From the NCBI GenBank assembly GCA_036653595.1, contig JAVVTQ010000014.1, positions 1 to 36,982 on the forward strand: a stretch of 36,982 bases of DNA. The letters are read 5' to 3'. Under the pieces are notes generated by a model. The model did no database searches. It was given only the letters and a program-made list of their open reading frames with translations, and was not told where the DNA came from. Origin of the DNA: JAVVTQ01 sp036653595 (GTDB lineage Bacteria; Bacillota; Clostridia; Oscillospirales; Ruminococcaceae). A program made the translations under genes and the position numbers. This document shows, in pieces, positions 25,137-31,926 of the stretch; the stretch's first letter is position 1, and each line of letters starts with the position of its first letter.

Positions 25137-25170
25137 TTTCTATAAATAATGCGAAAGGAAGTGTTTTCTT

Positions 25171-25878
25171 GTGAAAAATGCAGCGGCGCTTATAAAAGCG
25201 GCACAGTGCGAGAGCTTTTCCGATGCGAAGTGTGCCGAAAAGCGTTTTTTGGAGCTTGCGCCCGATTATATAAGCATTTGCGCGGTTCCTGCAAACAGAC
25301 GCTTCATAAATGCCGGCTTCAGAATTGAGAAAATATATTTTCTCCTTCACGGCGAATGCAATATACACAAGGAATCGGCGGACGGACAGGGCTTTATTCT
25401 AAACACGCTGTGCGCTCCGCAGATATTCGGGCTGGTGGAATTTCTGGGCGGGGACGATGATTTCAGCGCCGGGGTGACAACGCGCAGCGCCTGCTGTTTT
25501 GGCGAAATATACGCCTCCAGGCTGCTTCGCCTTTGCGATGAGGACGGCGCATTTACGCGCGCGATGCTCAGCTATCTTGCGAGCTTGGCCACCAATACAA
25601 TGCAGCAAAACACAAAAAGGCTTTTTCTCGACAGCTTCGATTCGCTGCTCGTTTATATTTACGAGCAGACTGTCGGCAAAGAGCTGCCTACAGTCATAGA
25701 GACAAGCAGAAATGAGATGGCCGGCACGCTGCGCATCAATATAAGGACATTGTACAGATATACGGACAGGCTTGTGGATGAGGGCTTTGCAAAAAAGAAG
25801 AGCGGAAAGCTCTTTGTCGACGAGGAGGCATATCAAAAGCTGCTGCCTCGGGCAAATGAAATTTATTCAAAGCTGTAA
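25171..25878 (+). CDS. Crp/Fnr family transcription regulator
   Basis: The 235-residue protein has an N-terminal cyclic-nucleotide-binding-like beta-barrel (about 15-125; LLHGECNIHKES and the GLVEFL segment) and a C-terminal winged helix-turn-helix (about 165-225; TSRNEMAGTLRINIRTLYRYTDRLVDEGFAKKKSG). It has several Cys residues but not the N-terminal CxxC cluster pattern of oxygen-sensing Fnr, so the signal is unknown. The ligand may be a metabolite, as in YeiL-like members. GTG 25171 is chosen: AAAGGAAG lies 9 nt upstream and no ATG is near. It is divergent from yjjI and first in an apparent operon with the next three genes. Confidence 0.88.
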   Translation: MKNAAALIKAAQCESFSDAKCAEKRFLELAPDYISICAVPANRRFINAGFRIEKIYFLLHGECNIHKESADGQGFILNTLCAPQIFGLVEFLGGDDDFSAGVTTRSACCFGEIYASRLLRLCDEDGAFTRAMLSYLASLATNTMQQNTKRLFLDSFDSLLVYIYEQTVGKELPTVIETSRNEMAGTLRINIRTLYRYTDRLVDEGFAKKKSGKLFVDEEAYQKLLPRANEIYSKL

Positions 25879-25909
25879 TATAAATAATAAAAAAACAGAG
25901 GTGCATGTT

Positions 25910-26869
25910 ATGAAAATTGTGGTGCTAGACGGATTTGCGGCAAACCCCGGGGATATTTCATGGGACGGGATAAGGTCGCAGGGGGAGCTTTTTGTGTACG
26001 AAAGAACGCAGGCGTCCGACATAATCGAAAGAATAGGAGACGCGCAGATAGCGTGCACGAATAAATGCGCCATCACGGCCGAAATTATGGACGCGTGTCC
26101 GTCGCTCAAGCTGATTTGTGTTTTTGCAACAGGCTACAATATTATCGATGTTGAAGCGGCAAAGGCGCGCGGCGTGCTTGTGGCAAATATACCCGCATAC
26201 AGCACAAACTCAGTGGCACAGATGACCTTTGCGCTGATTTTGGAGCTGTGCCATCATGTGGGAGAGCACAGCCATTCGGTGCATACAGGGGCATGGGTTA
26301 ACAGCCGCGATTTTACATTTTGGAACTATCCGCTCATAGAGCTTTCCGGAAAGACGCTGGGGCTTGTTGGCTTTGGGCAAATAGGACACGCAGTTGCCAA
26401 GATTGCTCTTGCAATGAATATGAATGTGCTGGTGAACAGACAAAACATGACGAAGCCGCTTCCTGAGGGAGCAGTTACCTATGCTTCAATCGATGAGCTT
26501 CTTGCGCAATCCGACATTGTATCGCTGCACTGCCCGCTCACAAAGAACAATAGTGGTTTCATAAACAAAGCCTCAATTGCCGAGATGAAGGATGGCGCGA
26601 TGCTGATAAATACGGCGCGCGGCGCTCTTGTAAACGAGTGCGATCTCGCAGAGGCGCTGAAATCGGGAAAGCTCTTTGGTGCGGCCGTCGACGTGTTGGG
26701 CACGGAGCCGCCCAAAGGCGACAATCCGCTTCTCGCATGTGACAACTGTGTGATAACGCCGCACATTGCGTGGGCGCCGAAAGAGGCGAGACTACGTCTC
26801 TTTGAAATTGCCGAGCGCAATATAAAGTCTTTTATCGAGGGAAATCCCATAAACATTGTCAACAGATAG
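25910..26869 (+). CDS. D-isomer-specific 2-hydroxyacid dehydrogenase
   Basis: This NAD(P)-dependent oxidoreductase interconverts a 2-oxo acid and its D-2-hydroxy acid. The 319 residues show the Rossmann motif GFGQIG at 154-159 and the catalytic triad Arg237 (TARGALV), Glu266 (GTEPP) and His285 (TPHIAW). The closest pattern is the glycerate/hydroxypyruvate reductase branch. The residues after beta-2 are NRQ instead of the acidic residue typical of NAD preference, so cofactor choice is open. ATG 25910 follows AGAGGTG; a longer upstream frame overlaps the regulator and is rejected. It starts 31 nt after the regulator. Substrate coupling to the glycyl radical enzyme is inference. Confidence 0.9.
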   Translation: MKIVVLDGFAANPGDISWDGIRSQGELFVYERTQASDIIERIGDAQIACTNKCAITAEIMDACPSLKLICVFATGYNIIDVEAAKARGVLVANIPAYSTNSVAQMTFALILELCHHVGEHSHSVHTGAWVNSRDFTFWNYPLIELSGKTLGLVGFGQIGHAVAKIALAMNMNVLVNRQNMTKPLPEGAVTYASIDELLAQSDIVSLHCPLTKNNSGFINKASIAEMKDGAMLINTARGALVNECDLAEALKSGKLFGAAVDVLGTEPPKGDNPLLACDNCVITPHIAWAPKEARLRLFEIAERNIKSFIEGNPINIVNR

Positions 26870-26917
26870 GACAAGGCACGACAAAATGACATAAAATCAA
26901 AAAAAACGGAGGCCGAT

Positions 26918-27577
26918 ATGGAACACACGATAACTGTCAGGGGCGAGGGAAGGGTCAAAAAAAGTCCGGATCTCGCAGTGCTGGAAATAGTAGCTGTCGC
27001 CGAGAGTGAGAGCTACAAGGAGGCTGCGGCGCTGGCTGCAAAACAAAAGGATGCGCTGTGTGAGGCTTTTTTAGCACTTGACTTCAAACGCACGGATATA
27101 AAGACGACCTCATATTCGTCCAATGTCAGATATGAGTACGAGACGGACGAAAAAGGTCTGCAAAAGCGCGTTTTTGCGGGTTATGTGTGCACTCACAGCG
27201 CCAGCCTCAGCTTTGAAACAAGTCCGAACATGATAGCGTCCGTGCTTTCAGCCGCAGGAAAATCAGATGTGAACGTGCAGCTAAACCTCAGATTTACTGT
27301 CCGTGACAAGACCGCGCTCGACAGAGAGCTGATAGCGCATGCCTGCAAAAACGCGCGCGAAAAAGCAGAGATAATAGCGGCTTCCATGGGAGTCAAATTG
27401 GGAAAACCCGCCAAGGTCTGCTACAACTTCGCCGATGAGCGCCCATATTCAAGAACTGCTTTCGCAAAAGACAATTCTGTGCGTTCGGCGCGCGCGCAGA
27501 GTGAAGCAATGAATATCACGCCAGACGATATTGAGATAATCGACGAGGTTTTGTGCGTGTTTTTGATAGCTGACTAG
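26918..27577 (+). CDS. SIMPL domain (DUF541) protein
   Basis: The 219-residue protein opens with TITVRGEGRVKKSPDLAVL, the signature of the SIMPL/DUF541 family. It continues with the long helical segment and the conserved DIKTTSYSSNVRYEY strand. No signal peptide is found, unlike many periplasmic members such as E. coli YggE, so it is probably cytoplasmic. The family's biochemical role is unsettled, with links to oxidative stress and signalling. CGGAGG lies just before ATG 26918. It is the third gene of the operon, 48 nt after the dehydrogenase. Confidence 0.88.
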   Translation: MEHTITVRGEGRVKKSPDLAVLEIVAVAESESYKEAAALAAKQKDALCEAFLALDFKRTDIKTTSYSSNVRYEYETDEKGLQKRVFAGYVCTHSASLSFETSPNMIASVLSAAGKSDVNVQLNLRFTVRDKTALDRELIAHACKNAREKAEIIAASMGVKLGKPAKVCYNFADERPYSRTAFAKDNSVRSARAQSEAMNITPDDIEIIDEVLCVFLIAD

Positions 27578-27587
27578 AAGAGCATGT

Positions 27588-28367
27588 ATGAGCAAAATTA
27601 AAGATAAGGTAAAAAAGATAAGCAATTTAAGAAGAGCCTTGATTGCCGTCCTGTGCGCCCTGCTTTTGTGGGTCGCGGCGCCGGCCGTCATTTTGTTTCG
27701 CTTTAATTTGGGTTCACTTTGCGGCGGGATTGTATTGTCAACGCTGATTCTTGTTTCCTTTTTTGAGGAGGAGTTTACAAATTTTTGCGCAAGACATGTG
27801 CTTTTCAAGGCTGCGTGCATCGCTGTTTTTGCGGCAGGACTTGCACTTGCGGCGACGCTGCTGTTTGCTATGGCGGCCAGCGCCCAAAACAAAGGCGCCG
27901 GCTGCGACACGGTCATAATACCGGGATGCAGCGTGGATGGGGAAAAACCCGGTGATATGCTGACGGCGAGGTGCGATGCGGCGCTGTGCTACCTTGAGGA
28001 AAACCCAAATGCGGTAATAATTGCAAGCGGGACCATCACCGAAAAAGCCAAGGTGAGCGAGGCGCAGGCAATTAGAACATACCTTATCGAAAACGGCGTG
28101 GAAGAAGGGCGCATATTTGTAGACGACAGCGCCAAAAACACGAGTGAAAATATGAAAAACAGCGCGCGCATAATAGAAGAAAACGGCCTGAGCAGGGAAG
28201 TTGCGATTGTCACGAACGGGTTTCATCAGTATCGCGCGGCTCTCTTTGCCAGGGAAAACACGCTGGTGCCATATGCGGTCAATTGCCGTGTGATGTGGCT
28301 CTATGAACCGGCTAGCTGGATTCGCGAGATGGTCGGCACAGTGCGTGCTTATATACTGGGGTATTGA
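27588..28367 (+). CDS. YdcF/ElyC-like DUF218 membrane protein
   Basis: The 259 residues include three N-terminal membrane helices (about 16-40, 45-63, 72-95) and a DUF218 domain beginning near 105. The domain shows VIIPGCSVDGEKPGDMLTARCD, then IIASGTITEKAKVSEAQAI and DDSAKNTSENM, which are the conserved blocks of YdcF, SanA and ElyC proteins. These proteins are tied to envelope integrity and lipid-carrier metabolism in other bacteria, with no settled enzymatic reaction. ATG 27588 begins 10 nt after the SIMPL gene stop and has a weak ribosome binding site, so coupling to upstream translation is likely. It is the last gene of the operon. Confidence 0.87.
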   Translation: MSKIKDKVKKISNLRRALIAVLCALLLWVAAPAVILFRFNLGSLCGGIVLSTLILVSFFEEEFTNFCARHVLFKAACIAVFAAGLALAATLLFAMAASAQNKGAGCDTVIIPGCSVDGEKPGDMLTARCDAALCYLEENPNAVIIASGTITEKAKVSEAQAIRTYLIENGVEEGRIFVDDSAKNTSENMKNSARIIEENGLSREVAIVTNGFHQYRAALFARENTLVPYAVNCRVMWLYEPASWIREMVGTVRAYILGY

Positions 28368-28775
28368 GCGTTGCCGAGGCTGCGGGTGTTTTAGTTAAAG
28401 AGTGGCCTTCAAGGCCGAAACAGTAGTTATACGGCGCTGATTTAAGAAAATTGTCTGCACTTATGATATAGCCAAATATATTGTGCCAATTGTCAAATCG
28501 CCCGATTGAAAACAAGCCTGTAAGGGCTAAAATCGGCTGTGCTCATTTTTTCATAAAAGCGGTCACACTCTCATATTAACGAAATTATGTCGATGCAAGC
28601 CCTGTCTTTTGGCGTTCCCGTTTGCCGCGAAGACGTGGTCATGATTTAAGAATTGTCACATCTTTTTCCTTAAGAGTGAGCTTATGCGCTGCTCGCATTC
28701 CCTTAGGCTCATCGGCATCGGCGGCGACGGCAATCAAATTCACATTTTGCCCTTGAGCTGCTAAAAATGCTCCTA
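28368..28775. other. Gene-free, decayed stretch
   Basis: I see no intact gene in these 408 bp. They hold a small perfect palindrome around 28390-28403 (GGCCTT-C-AAGGCC type), a loose hairpin near 28501-28534, and a degenerate copy of the transposase 3' segment at 28606-28644. The region looks like eroded mobile-element DNA. Confidence 0.5.
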
Positions 28776-28865
28776 CTACTGCGGCGTCTGCGCAAGGCAG
28801 CTGCCGCAGCCGTTTTTTGTTTTTTGGCATTCACGCTCGCCGCGGATGATATGGTCGTGGAATGA
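28606..28865. repeat. Degenerate direct repeat of transposase 3' segment
   Basis: Bases 28606-28644 and 28821-28865 align with roughly three quarters identity and small gaps, about 217 bp apart. On the minus strand both read as versions of the HDH[IV] segment that follows the HUH motif in these transposases (HDHIIRGERECQK against HDHVFAANGNAKRQ). Confidence 0.5.
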
Positions 28866-29126
28866 CCGTAAAATGAGATGAATATGATTTGGCATAATGA
28901 CATATTTGTCAATTTTAACGCCAACATAACGGTTTGTGATTTTTTGTATTTCGTCTTGGACAATTCGTCCGATATGGGATAGGCGGCAAGAGCAGAGCCC
29001 TTGCCCTACGTTAATATCGCCTAAAATTTGTTCTCGATTGTATGTACATATGGTCACAAAATACGCACCACTAGATGAATAATCATAACCCTGTAATCGT
29101 ATCTGTTTTCGTTTTGGTAACTCCAT
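28776..29126 (-). pseudogene. REP-associated tyrosine (Y1/HUH) transposase remnant
   Basis: The 116 residues open with the RAYT/IS200-like signature (RKQIRLQGYDYSSSGAYFVTICTYNRE). They keep the metal-binding HUH motif in IMPNHIHLIL, at about residues 77-86. Complete relatives have a further 40 or so residues before the SFHDHIIR segment. Here that segment follows HLIL directly, so an internal deletion is likely. The helix that should carry the catalytic Tyr reads ECQKTKNG, without a Tyr, and the frame then ends early. Full proteins are usually 150-230 residues. The element is therefore inactive. Its start (ATG 29126) is the natural one. Confidence 0.75.
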
Positions 29127-29181
29127 ATCATCACCATATTATAAAGATTATATAAATAATCTTCAGACCACAATTATAAGC

Positions 29182-29232
29182 TAAAAAGGATAGGTTGACA
29201 AATTCCATCTGCGGAATTTGTCAACCTATCCT
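29182..29232 (-). terminator. Strong terminator of tRNA-Arg
   Basis: A perfect 20-bp stem (29187-29206 with 29213-29232) with a 6-nt loop runs into five Ts on the minus strand. It begins at the last base of the tRNA's encoded CCA, with no spacer. Confidence 0.85.
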
Positions 29233-29308
29233 GGTGCGCCTGACAGAATTCGAATCTGCGACCTTTGGAGTCGGAGTCCAACGCTCTATCCAGCTGAGCT
29301 ACAGGCGC
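29232..29308 (-). tRNA. tRNA-Arg (CCG)
   Basis: The 77-nt cloverleaf on the minus strand has acceptor GCGCCTG paired with CAGGCGC, discriminator A and encoded CCA. The anticodon arm TTGGA/TCCAA encloses CTCCGAC with anticodon CCG, and the T-loop is TTCGAAT. It reads CGG. A TATAAT at 29455-29450 on the minus strand may be its -10, which would leave a long precursor. Confidence 0.96.
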
Positions 29309-29351
29309 ATTTGTATGAAAACCGATTTCGTGGCAGTCAACGATACACAAC

Positions 29352-29416
29352 AAAATCCGTGTGCTATTCGACCATGCCGACACATCGCATCATGAGCCGC
29401 ACGAGACACGGATTTT
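29352..29416. repeat. Inverted repeat upstream of tRNA-Arg
   Basis: A perfect 11-bp inverted repeat (29352-29362 with 29406-29416) encloses 43 nt that can fold further. It lies between a possible -10 (29455-29450) and the tRNA, in 226 bp with no gene. Its role is unknown: precursor structure, remnant, or small RNA. Confidence 0.45.
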
Positions 29417-29534
29417 TCTCTGACCACGAGCCGACGCGGCCCGCAAATCATTATAAGTGCATTCTACAAAAAAGACTGTTCGGTTTTACTAACTGCTAGT
29501 TTAGCATTATTTTGCGCCTTTGTCGATGCAAAAT

Positions 29535-30854
29535 TTACAGATTGTCGACATTCTTGCTGGTGTACAGAGTGACTGCCGTAATAAGCATCCCCACTGCGCA
29601 GAAAATATATACCGAATATAGCCCCAGCGATGAGATGAGAACCCCTCCGATAAAGGAGGCGAGTGGCGTTAGCCCCATTGACCCGATATTTGTCAGACTC
29701 ATAACCTTTGCCATCTTGTCGCTGTCGACCGTCCGATGGACGAAGGTGATAAAGGGCACATTCACGTTCACGGTGCAGGCGCCAACCAAGAATAGCAGCA
29801 GACAGGAGAGCAGAAGATGGGTGTTAAGCGACAAGCCGCTCTGCGCGAACAAGAAGAAGCTGACGACAACTCCGCTAAACATGATAGCCGTAAGAAGCAG
29901 CCAGCGCACCATCACCCTCCCGCACTTCTCGGGCGCGCTGCGTTGACCGAGAATCATGCCCATAAGCAGAGAGCCGAGGCAGGTGCAAACAGACATCACA
30001 GACGACCACATTTCGGGCGTCAGAAACTCATGAAACAGGTAGTTTCCGTCTGCCAGAAAGGTGCGAAAGAAAAATGGCTGCGCGTTGCTTATAAATGGAG
30101 AGAGAAAGAAGTTTACAAACAAAACTCCAAAAAGCATTGTCACAAGCGCCTTTTGTGGGCGCATATAGCGTATGCCCTCTCGAAAATCGCAGAGCACATA
30201 TTTTAGCGAGAGCGGGGAATCAACTCTCACATGGTGCGCCTTTATGAATATTTCTGACAAGCCCGAGCACACAAAGCAGATTCCTATCACAGCAAAAAGC
30301 ACTGTAATGGGCAGCGCTGCATACAGCACCCCCGCAAGAACAATTCCAATAAGCGATTGCAGGCTCTGAAGCACACTGAACAAGGAATTTGCCTGCTGCA
30401 ACTGATTCTGCTCCACAATTGCGGGAATCAGCGCGCTGGTGGCGGGTGAAAAAATGGCGGCGATTATATTTGACAAAATACCCATGCAGAATAAAACAAT
30501 CAGCTGGGTTGTCACGCTGCCGTTTTGAATTGAAATATATATAATAACCGCCGATATAATTATGGCAAAGCCCTTGATGAAGTCGCTGCCGTAGACGATT
30601 TTTACCTTGTCCCAGCGGTCGGCGAGAACACCTCCCACCACAGAAAACAAAACAAAAACAACCCCGCACACGGCCAGATAAATGCCCTGCAAAAGCGCAT
30701 TGTTTTGGGTGATTTTGAGTATATAAAAGCTTACGGCAAAGCTGTAGAGCGTCGAGCCTATGTTGGAGACGATTGTTCCTAGAAAAAGAAGAAAAAAATT
30801 GCGGCTTCGCAGCACGCTGCGTGGCTTTTTTTCATTGTCGGGTAAATTGTCCAT
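29535..30854 (-). CDS. MFS transporter (MFS_3/exporter type)
   Basis: The 439-residue membrane protein has about 12 helices in two halves. The GGVLADRWDKVKIV loop after helix 2 is the major facilitator motif A region. The start (RNFFLLFLGTIVSNIGSTLYSFAVSFYIL) resembles the MFS_3 group of multidrug and siderophore exporters. ATG 30854 (MDNLPD) is chosen. A longer frame starts 87 nt further upstream but would run across the predicted promoter (30902-30874), so it is rejected. The ribosome binding site is weak. No substrate clue is present nearby. Confidence 0.88.
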   Translation of the reverse strand: MDNLPDNEKKPRSVLRSRNFFLLFLGTIVSNIGSTLYSFAVSFYILKITQNNALLQGIYLAVCGVVFVLFSVVGGVLADRWDKVKIVYGSDFIKGFAIIISAVIIYISIQNGSVTTQLIVLFCMGILSNIIAAIFSPATSALIPAIVEQNQLQQANSLFSVLQSLQSLIGIVLAGVLYAALPITVLFAVIGICFVCSGLSEIFIKAHHVRVDSPLSLKYVLCDFREGIRYMRPQKALVTMLFGVLFVNFFLSPFISNAQPFFFRTFLADGNYLFHEFLTPEMWSSVMSVCTCLGSLLMGMILGQRSAPEKCGRVMVRWLLLTAIMFSGVVVSFFLFAQSGLSLNTHLLLSCLLLFLVGACTVNVNVPFITFVHRTVDSDKMAKVMSLTNIGSMGLTPLASFIGGVLISSLGLYSVYIFCAVGMLITAVTLYTSKNVDNL

Positions 30855-30873
30855 ATCACTGCTCTTTTCATGT

Positions 30874-30902
30874 GTTATATTGATAAAAGTATAGCAGAGC
30901 AA
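30874..30902 (-). promoter_or_regulatory. Promoter of the MFS transporter gene
   Basis: On the minus strand there is TTGCTC (30902-30897), a 17-bp spacer and TATAAC (30879-30874), about 20 bp before the chosen ATG. This supports the shorter start. Confidence 0.5.
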
Positions 30903-31062
30903 AATGCAGCTGTCGATAAACGAGGGGTTGCATTTTCGCAACTATTGATTGCATATTCACATTTTACGGCTGCAAAGAGGCAAACAGGCCGGCACAAACA
31001 GCAAAATTTGGCGCGAAGCCAAAAAACTCGGGATGTGCGCTCTGTTTTTTTGCAGGCCCTTG

Positions 31063-31091
31063 TTGTTATTTTGACTTATATATTCTATACT
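31063..31091 (+). promoter_or_regulatory. Candidate promoter of glpP
   Basis: TTGTTA (31063-31068), a 17-bp spacer and TATACT (31086-31091) precede a leader of about 155 nt. The 30903-31254 spacer holds no convincing gene. The leader can form a small imperfect hairpin near 31168-31194 but has no terminator. Confidence 0.5.
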
Positions 31092-31254
31092 GTAATCAAG
31101 AAGAAAGTTAATCGGCATTTGCGCGCTCGACTTCTCAAAGGCTTGGCGGAAGAGCTGTGCTCAAAGTGAGCGGCGCATCCACACCTGAAATGCCGCTTCA
31201 AGAGCAGTGCTTTGAAAACTTAAGATAAACAAAATCACGCCTCAGAGGGAACAC

Positions 31255-31824
31255 ATGACAAAAGACGAGTTCATTGATGTTCTGGAGCAAAGCCCTATAA
31301 TTGCGGCGATAAAACAGGCGTCGGAAATTGAAAAGGCGCTGACGAGCGATTGCAGGACCGTTTTTATTCTCTATGGCAATCTTCTCGAAATAAGCGACAT
31401 TGTCGCGCGCTTCAAACAACAAAATAAAGTCGTTTTTGTGCATATGGATTTAATCGAGGGGCTTTCCGCACAGGATGTGGCGGTGGATTATATTGCGAAG
31501 AACACCGGCGCGGACGGCATAATCTCGACTAAAAGCGCGGTTATAAGCTGCGCTCGCTCGAGGGAAATCCTGACTGTTCAGCGCTTTTTCGTACTCGACT
31601 CGATGTCGCTTTCCAATATAGAAAGACAGGTTTACCAGACAAAGCCGGACTTTGCCGAGATACTGCCGGGAGTTATGCCCAAAATTGTGAGGATGCTTTC
31701 GGGCAGTCTGCGGCGCCCGCTTATTGCGAGCGGGCTGATTCGCGACAAGGACGACGTCATGACGGCGCTCTCGGCCGGAGCAATCGCCGTGTCTTCTACA
31801 AACGACGCCGTGTGGTCGCTGTGA
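31255..31824 (+). CDS. glpP: Glycerol uptake operon antiterminator
   Basis: GlpP is an RNA-binding protein that, with glycerol 3-phosphate, prevents termination in the leaders of glycerol genes in Bacillus. The 189 residues match the family end to end. They include the PIIAAIK opening, VFVHMDLIEGLS, the GADGIISTK phosphate-site-like strand, and LPGVMPKIVRML followed by PLIASGLIRDKDDVMTALSAGAIAVSST, which forms a TIM-barrel-like fold. GAGGGAAC precedes ATG 31255. It stands directly upstream of a terminator/antiterminator pair and the glycerol catabolic genes, as expected for an antitermination regulator acting on its own neighbours. Confidence 0.95.
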   Translation: MTKDEFIDVLEQSPIIAAIKQASEIEKALTSDCRTVFILYGNLLEISDIVARFKQQNKVVFVHMDLIEGLSAQDVAVDYIAKNTGADGIISTKSAVISCARSREILTVQRFFVLDSMSLSNIERQVYQTKPDFAEILPGVMPKIVRMLSGSLRRPLIASGLIRDKDDVMTALSAGAIAVSSTNDAVWSL

Positions 31825-31835
31825 CAATTTAATAC

Positions 31836-31898
31836 TGTTTTGGAGATTTGGAGCAGAACAAATGGAGCGGGCAACCGCTTTATTCGTTCTGCTTTTTT
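31836..31898 (+). promoter_or_regulatory. Terminator/antiterminator switch, probable GlpP target
   Basis: The terminator has a 19-position stem (31852-31870 with 31875-31893, one mismatch), a GCAA loop and a T6 run. A competing 7-bp hairpin (31836-31842 with 31854-31860) uses the same left-arm bases and so excludes it. No independent promoter is visible before the next gene: the TATAAT at 31901-31906 lies too close to the ribosome binding site. Read-through control by GlpP is the natural reading. Confidence 0.7.
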
Positions 31899-31926
31899 AT
31901 TATAATTTATGGTGGGGGAGAAAACG

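Noticed and set aside
30855..30941. N-terminal extension of the MFS transporter
   Set aside because: The extension spans a TTGCTC-17-TATAAC promoter, and the protein begins normally at the later ATG.
30870..31169. 99-codon frame between the MFS gene and glpP
   Set aside because: It crosses the MFS and glpP promoters, has no ribosome binding site and resembles no family.
31901..31906. Independent promoter for the GlpA-like gene
   Set aside because: TATAAT has no -35 at proper spacing (the hexamer lies in the terminator stem), and the start would fall on the ribosome binding site.
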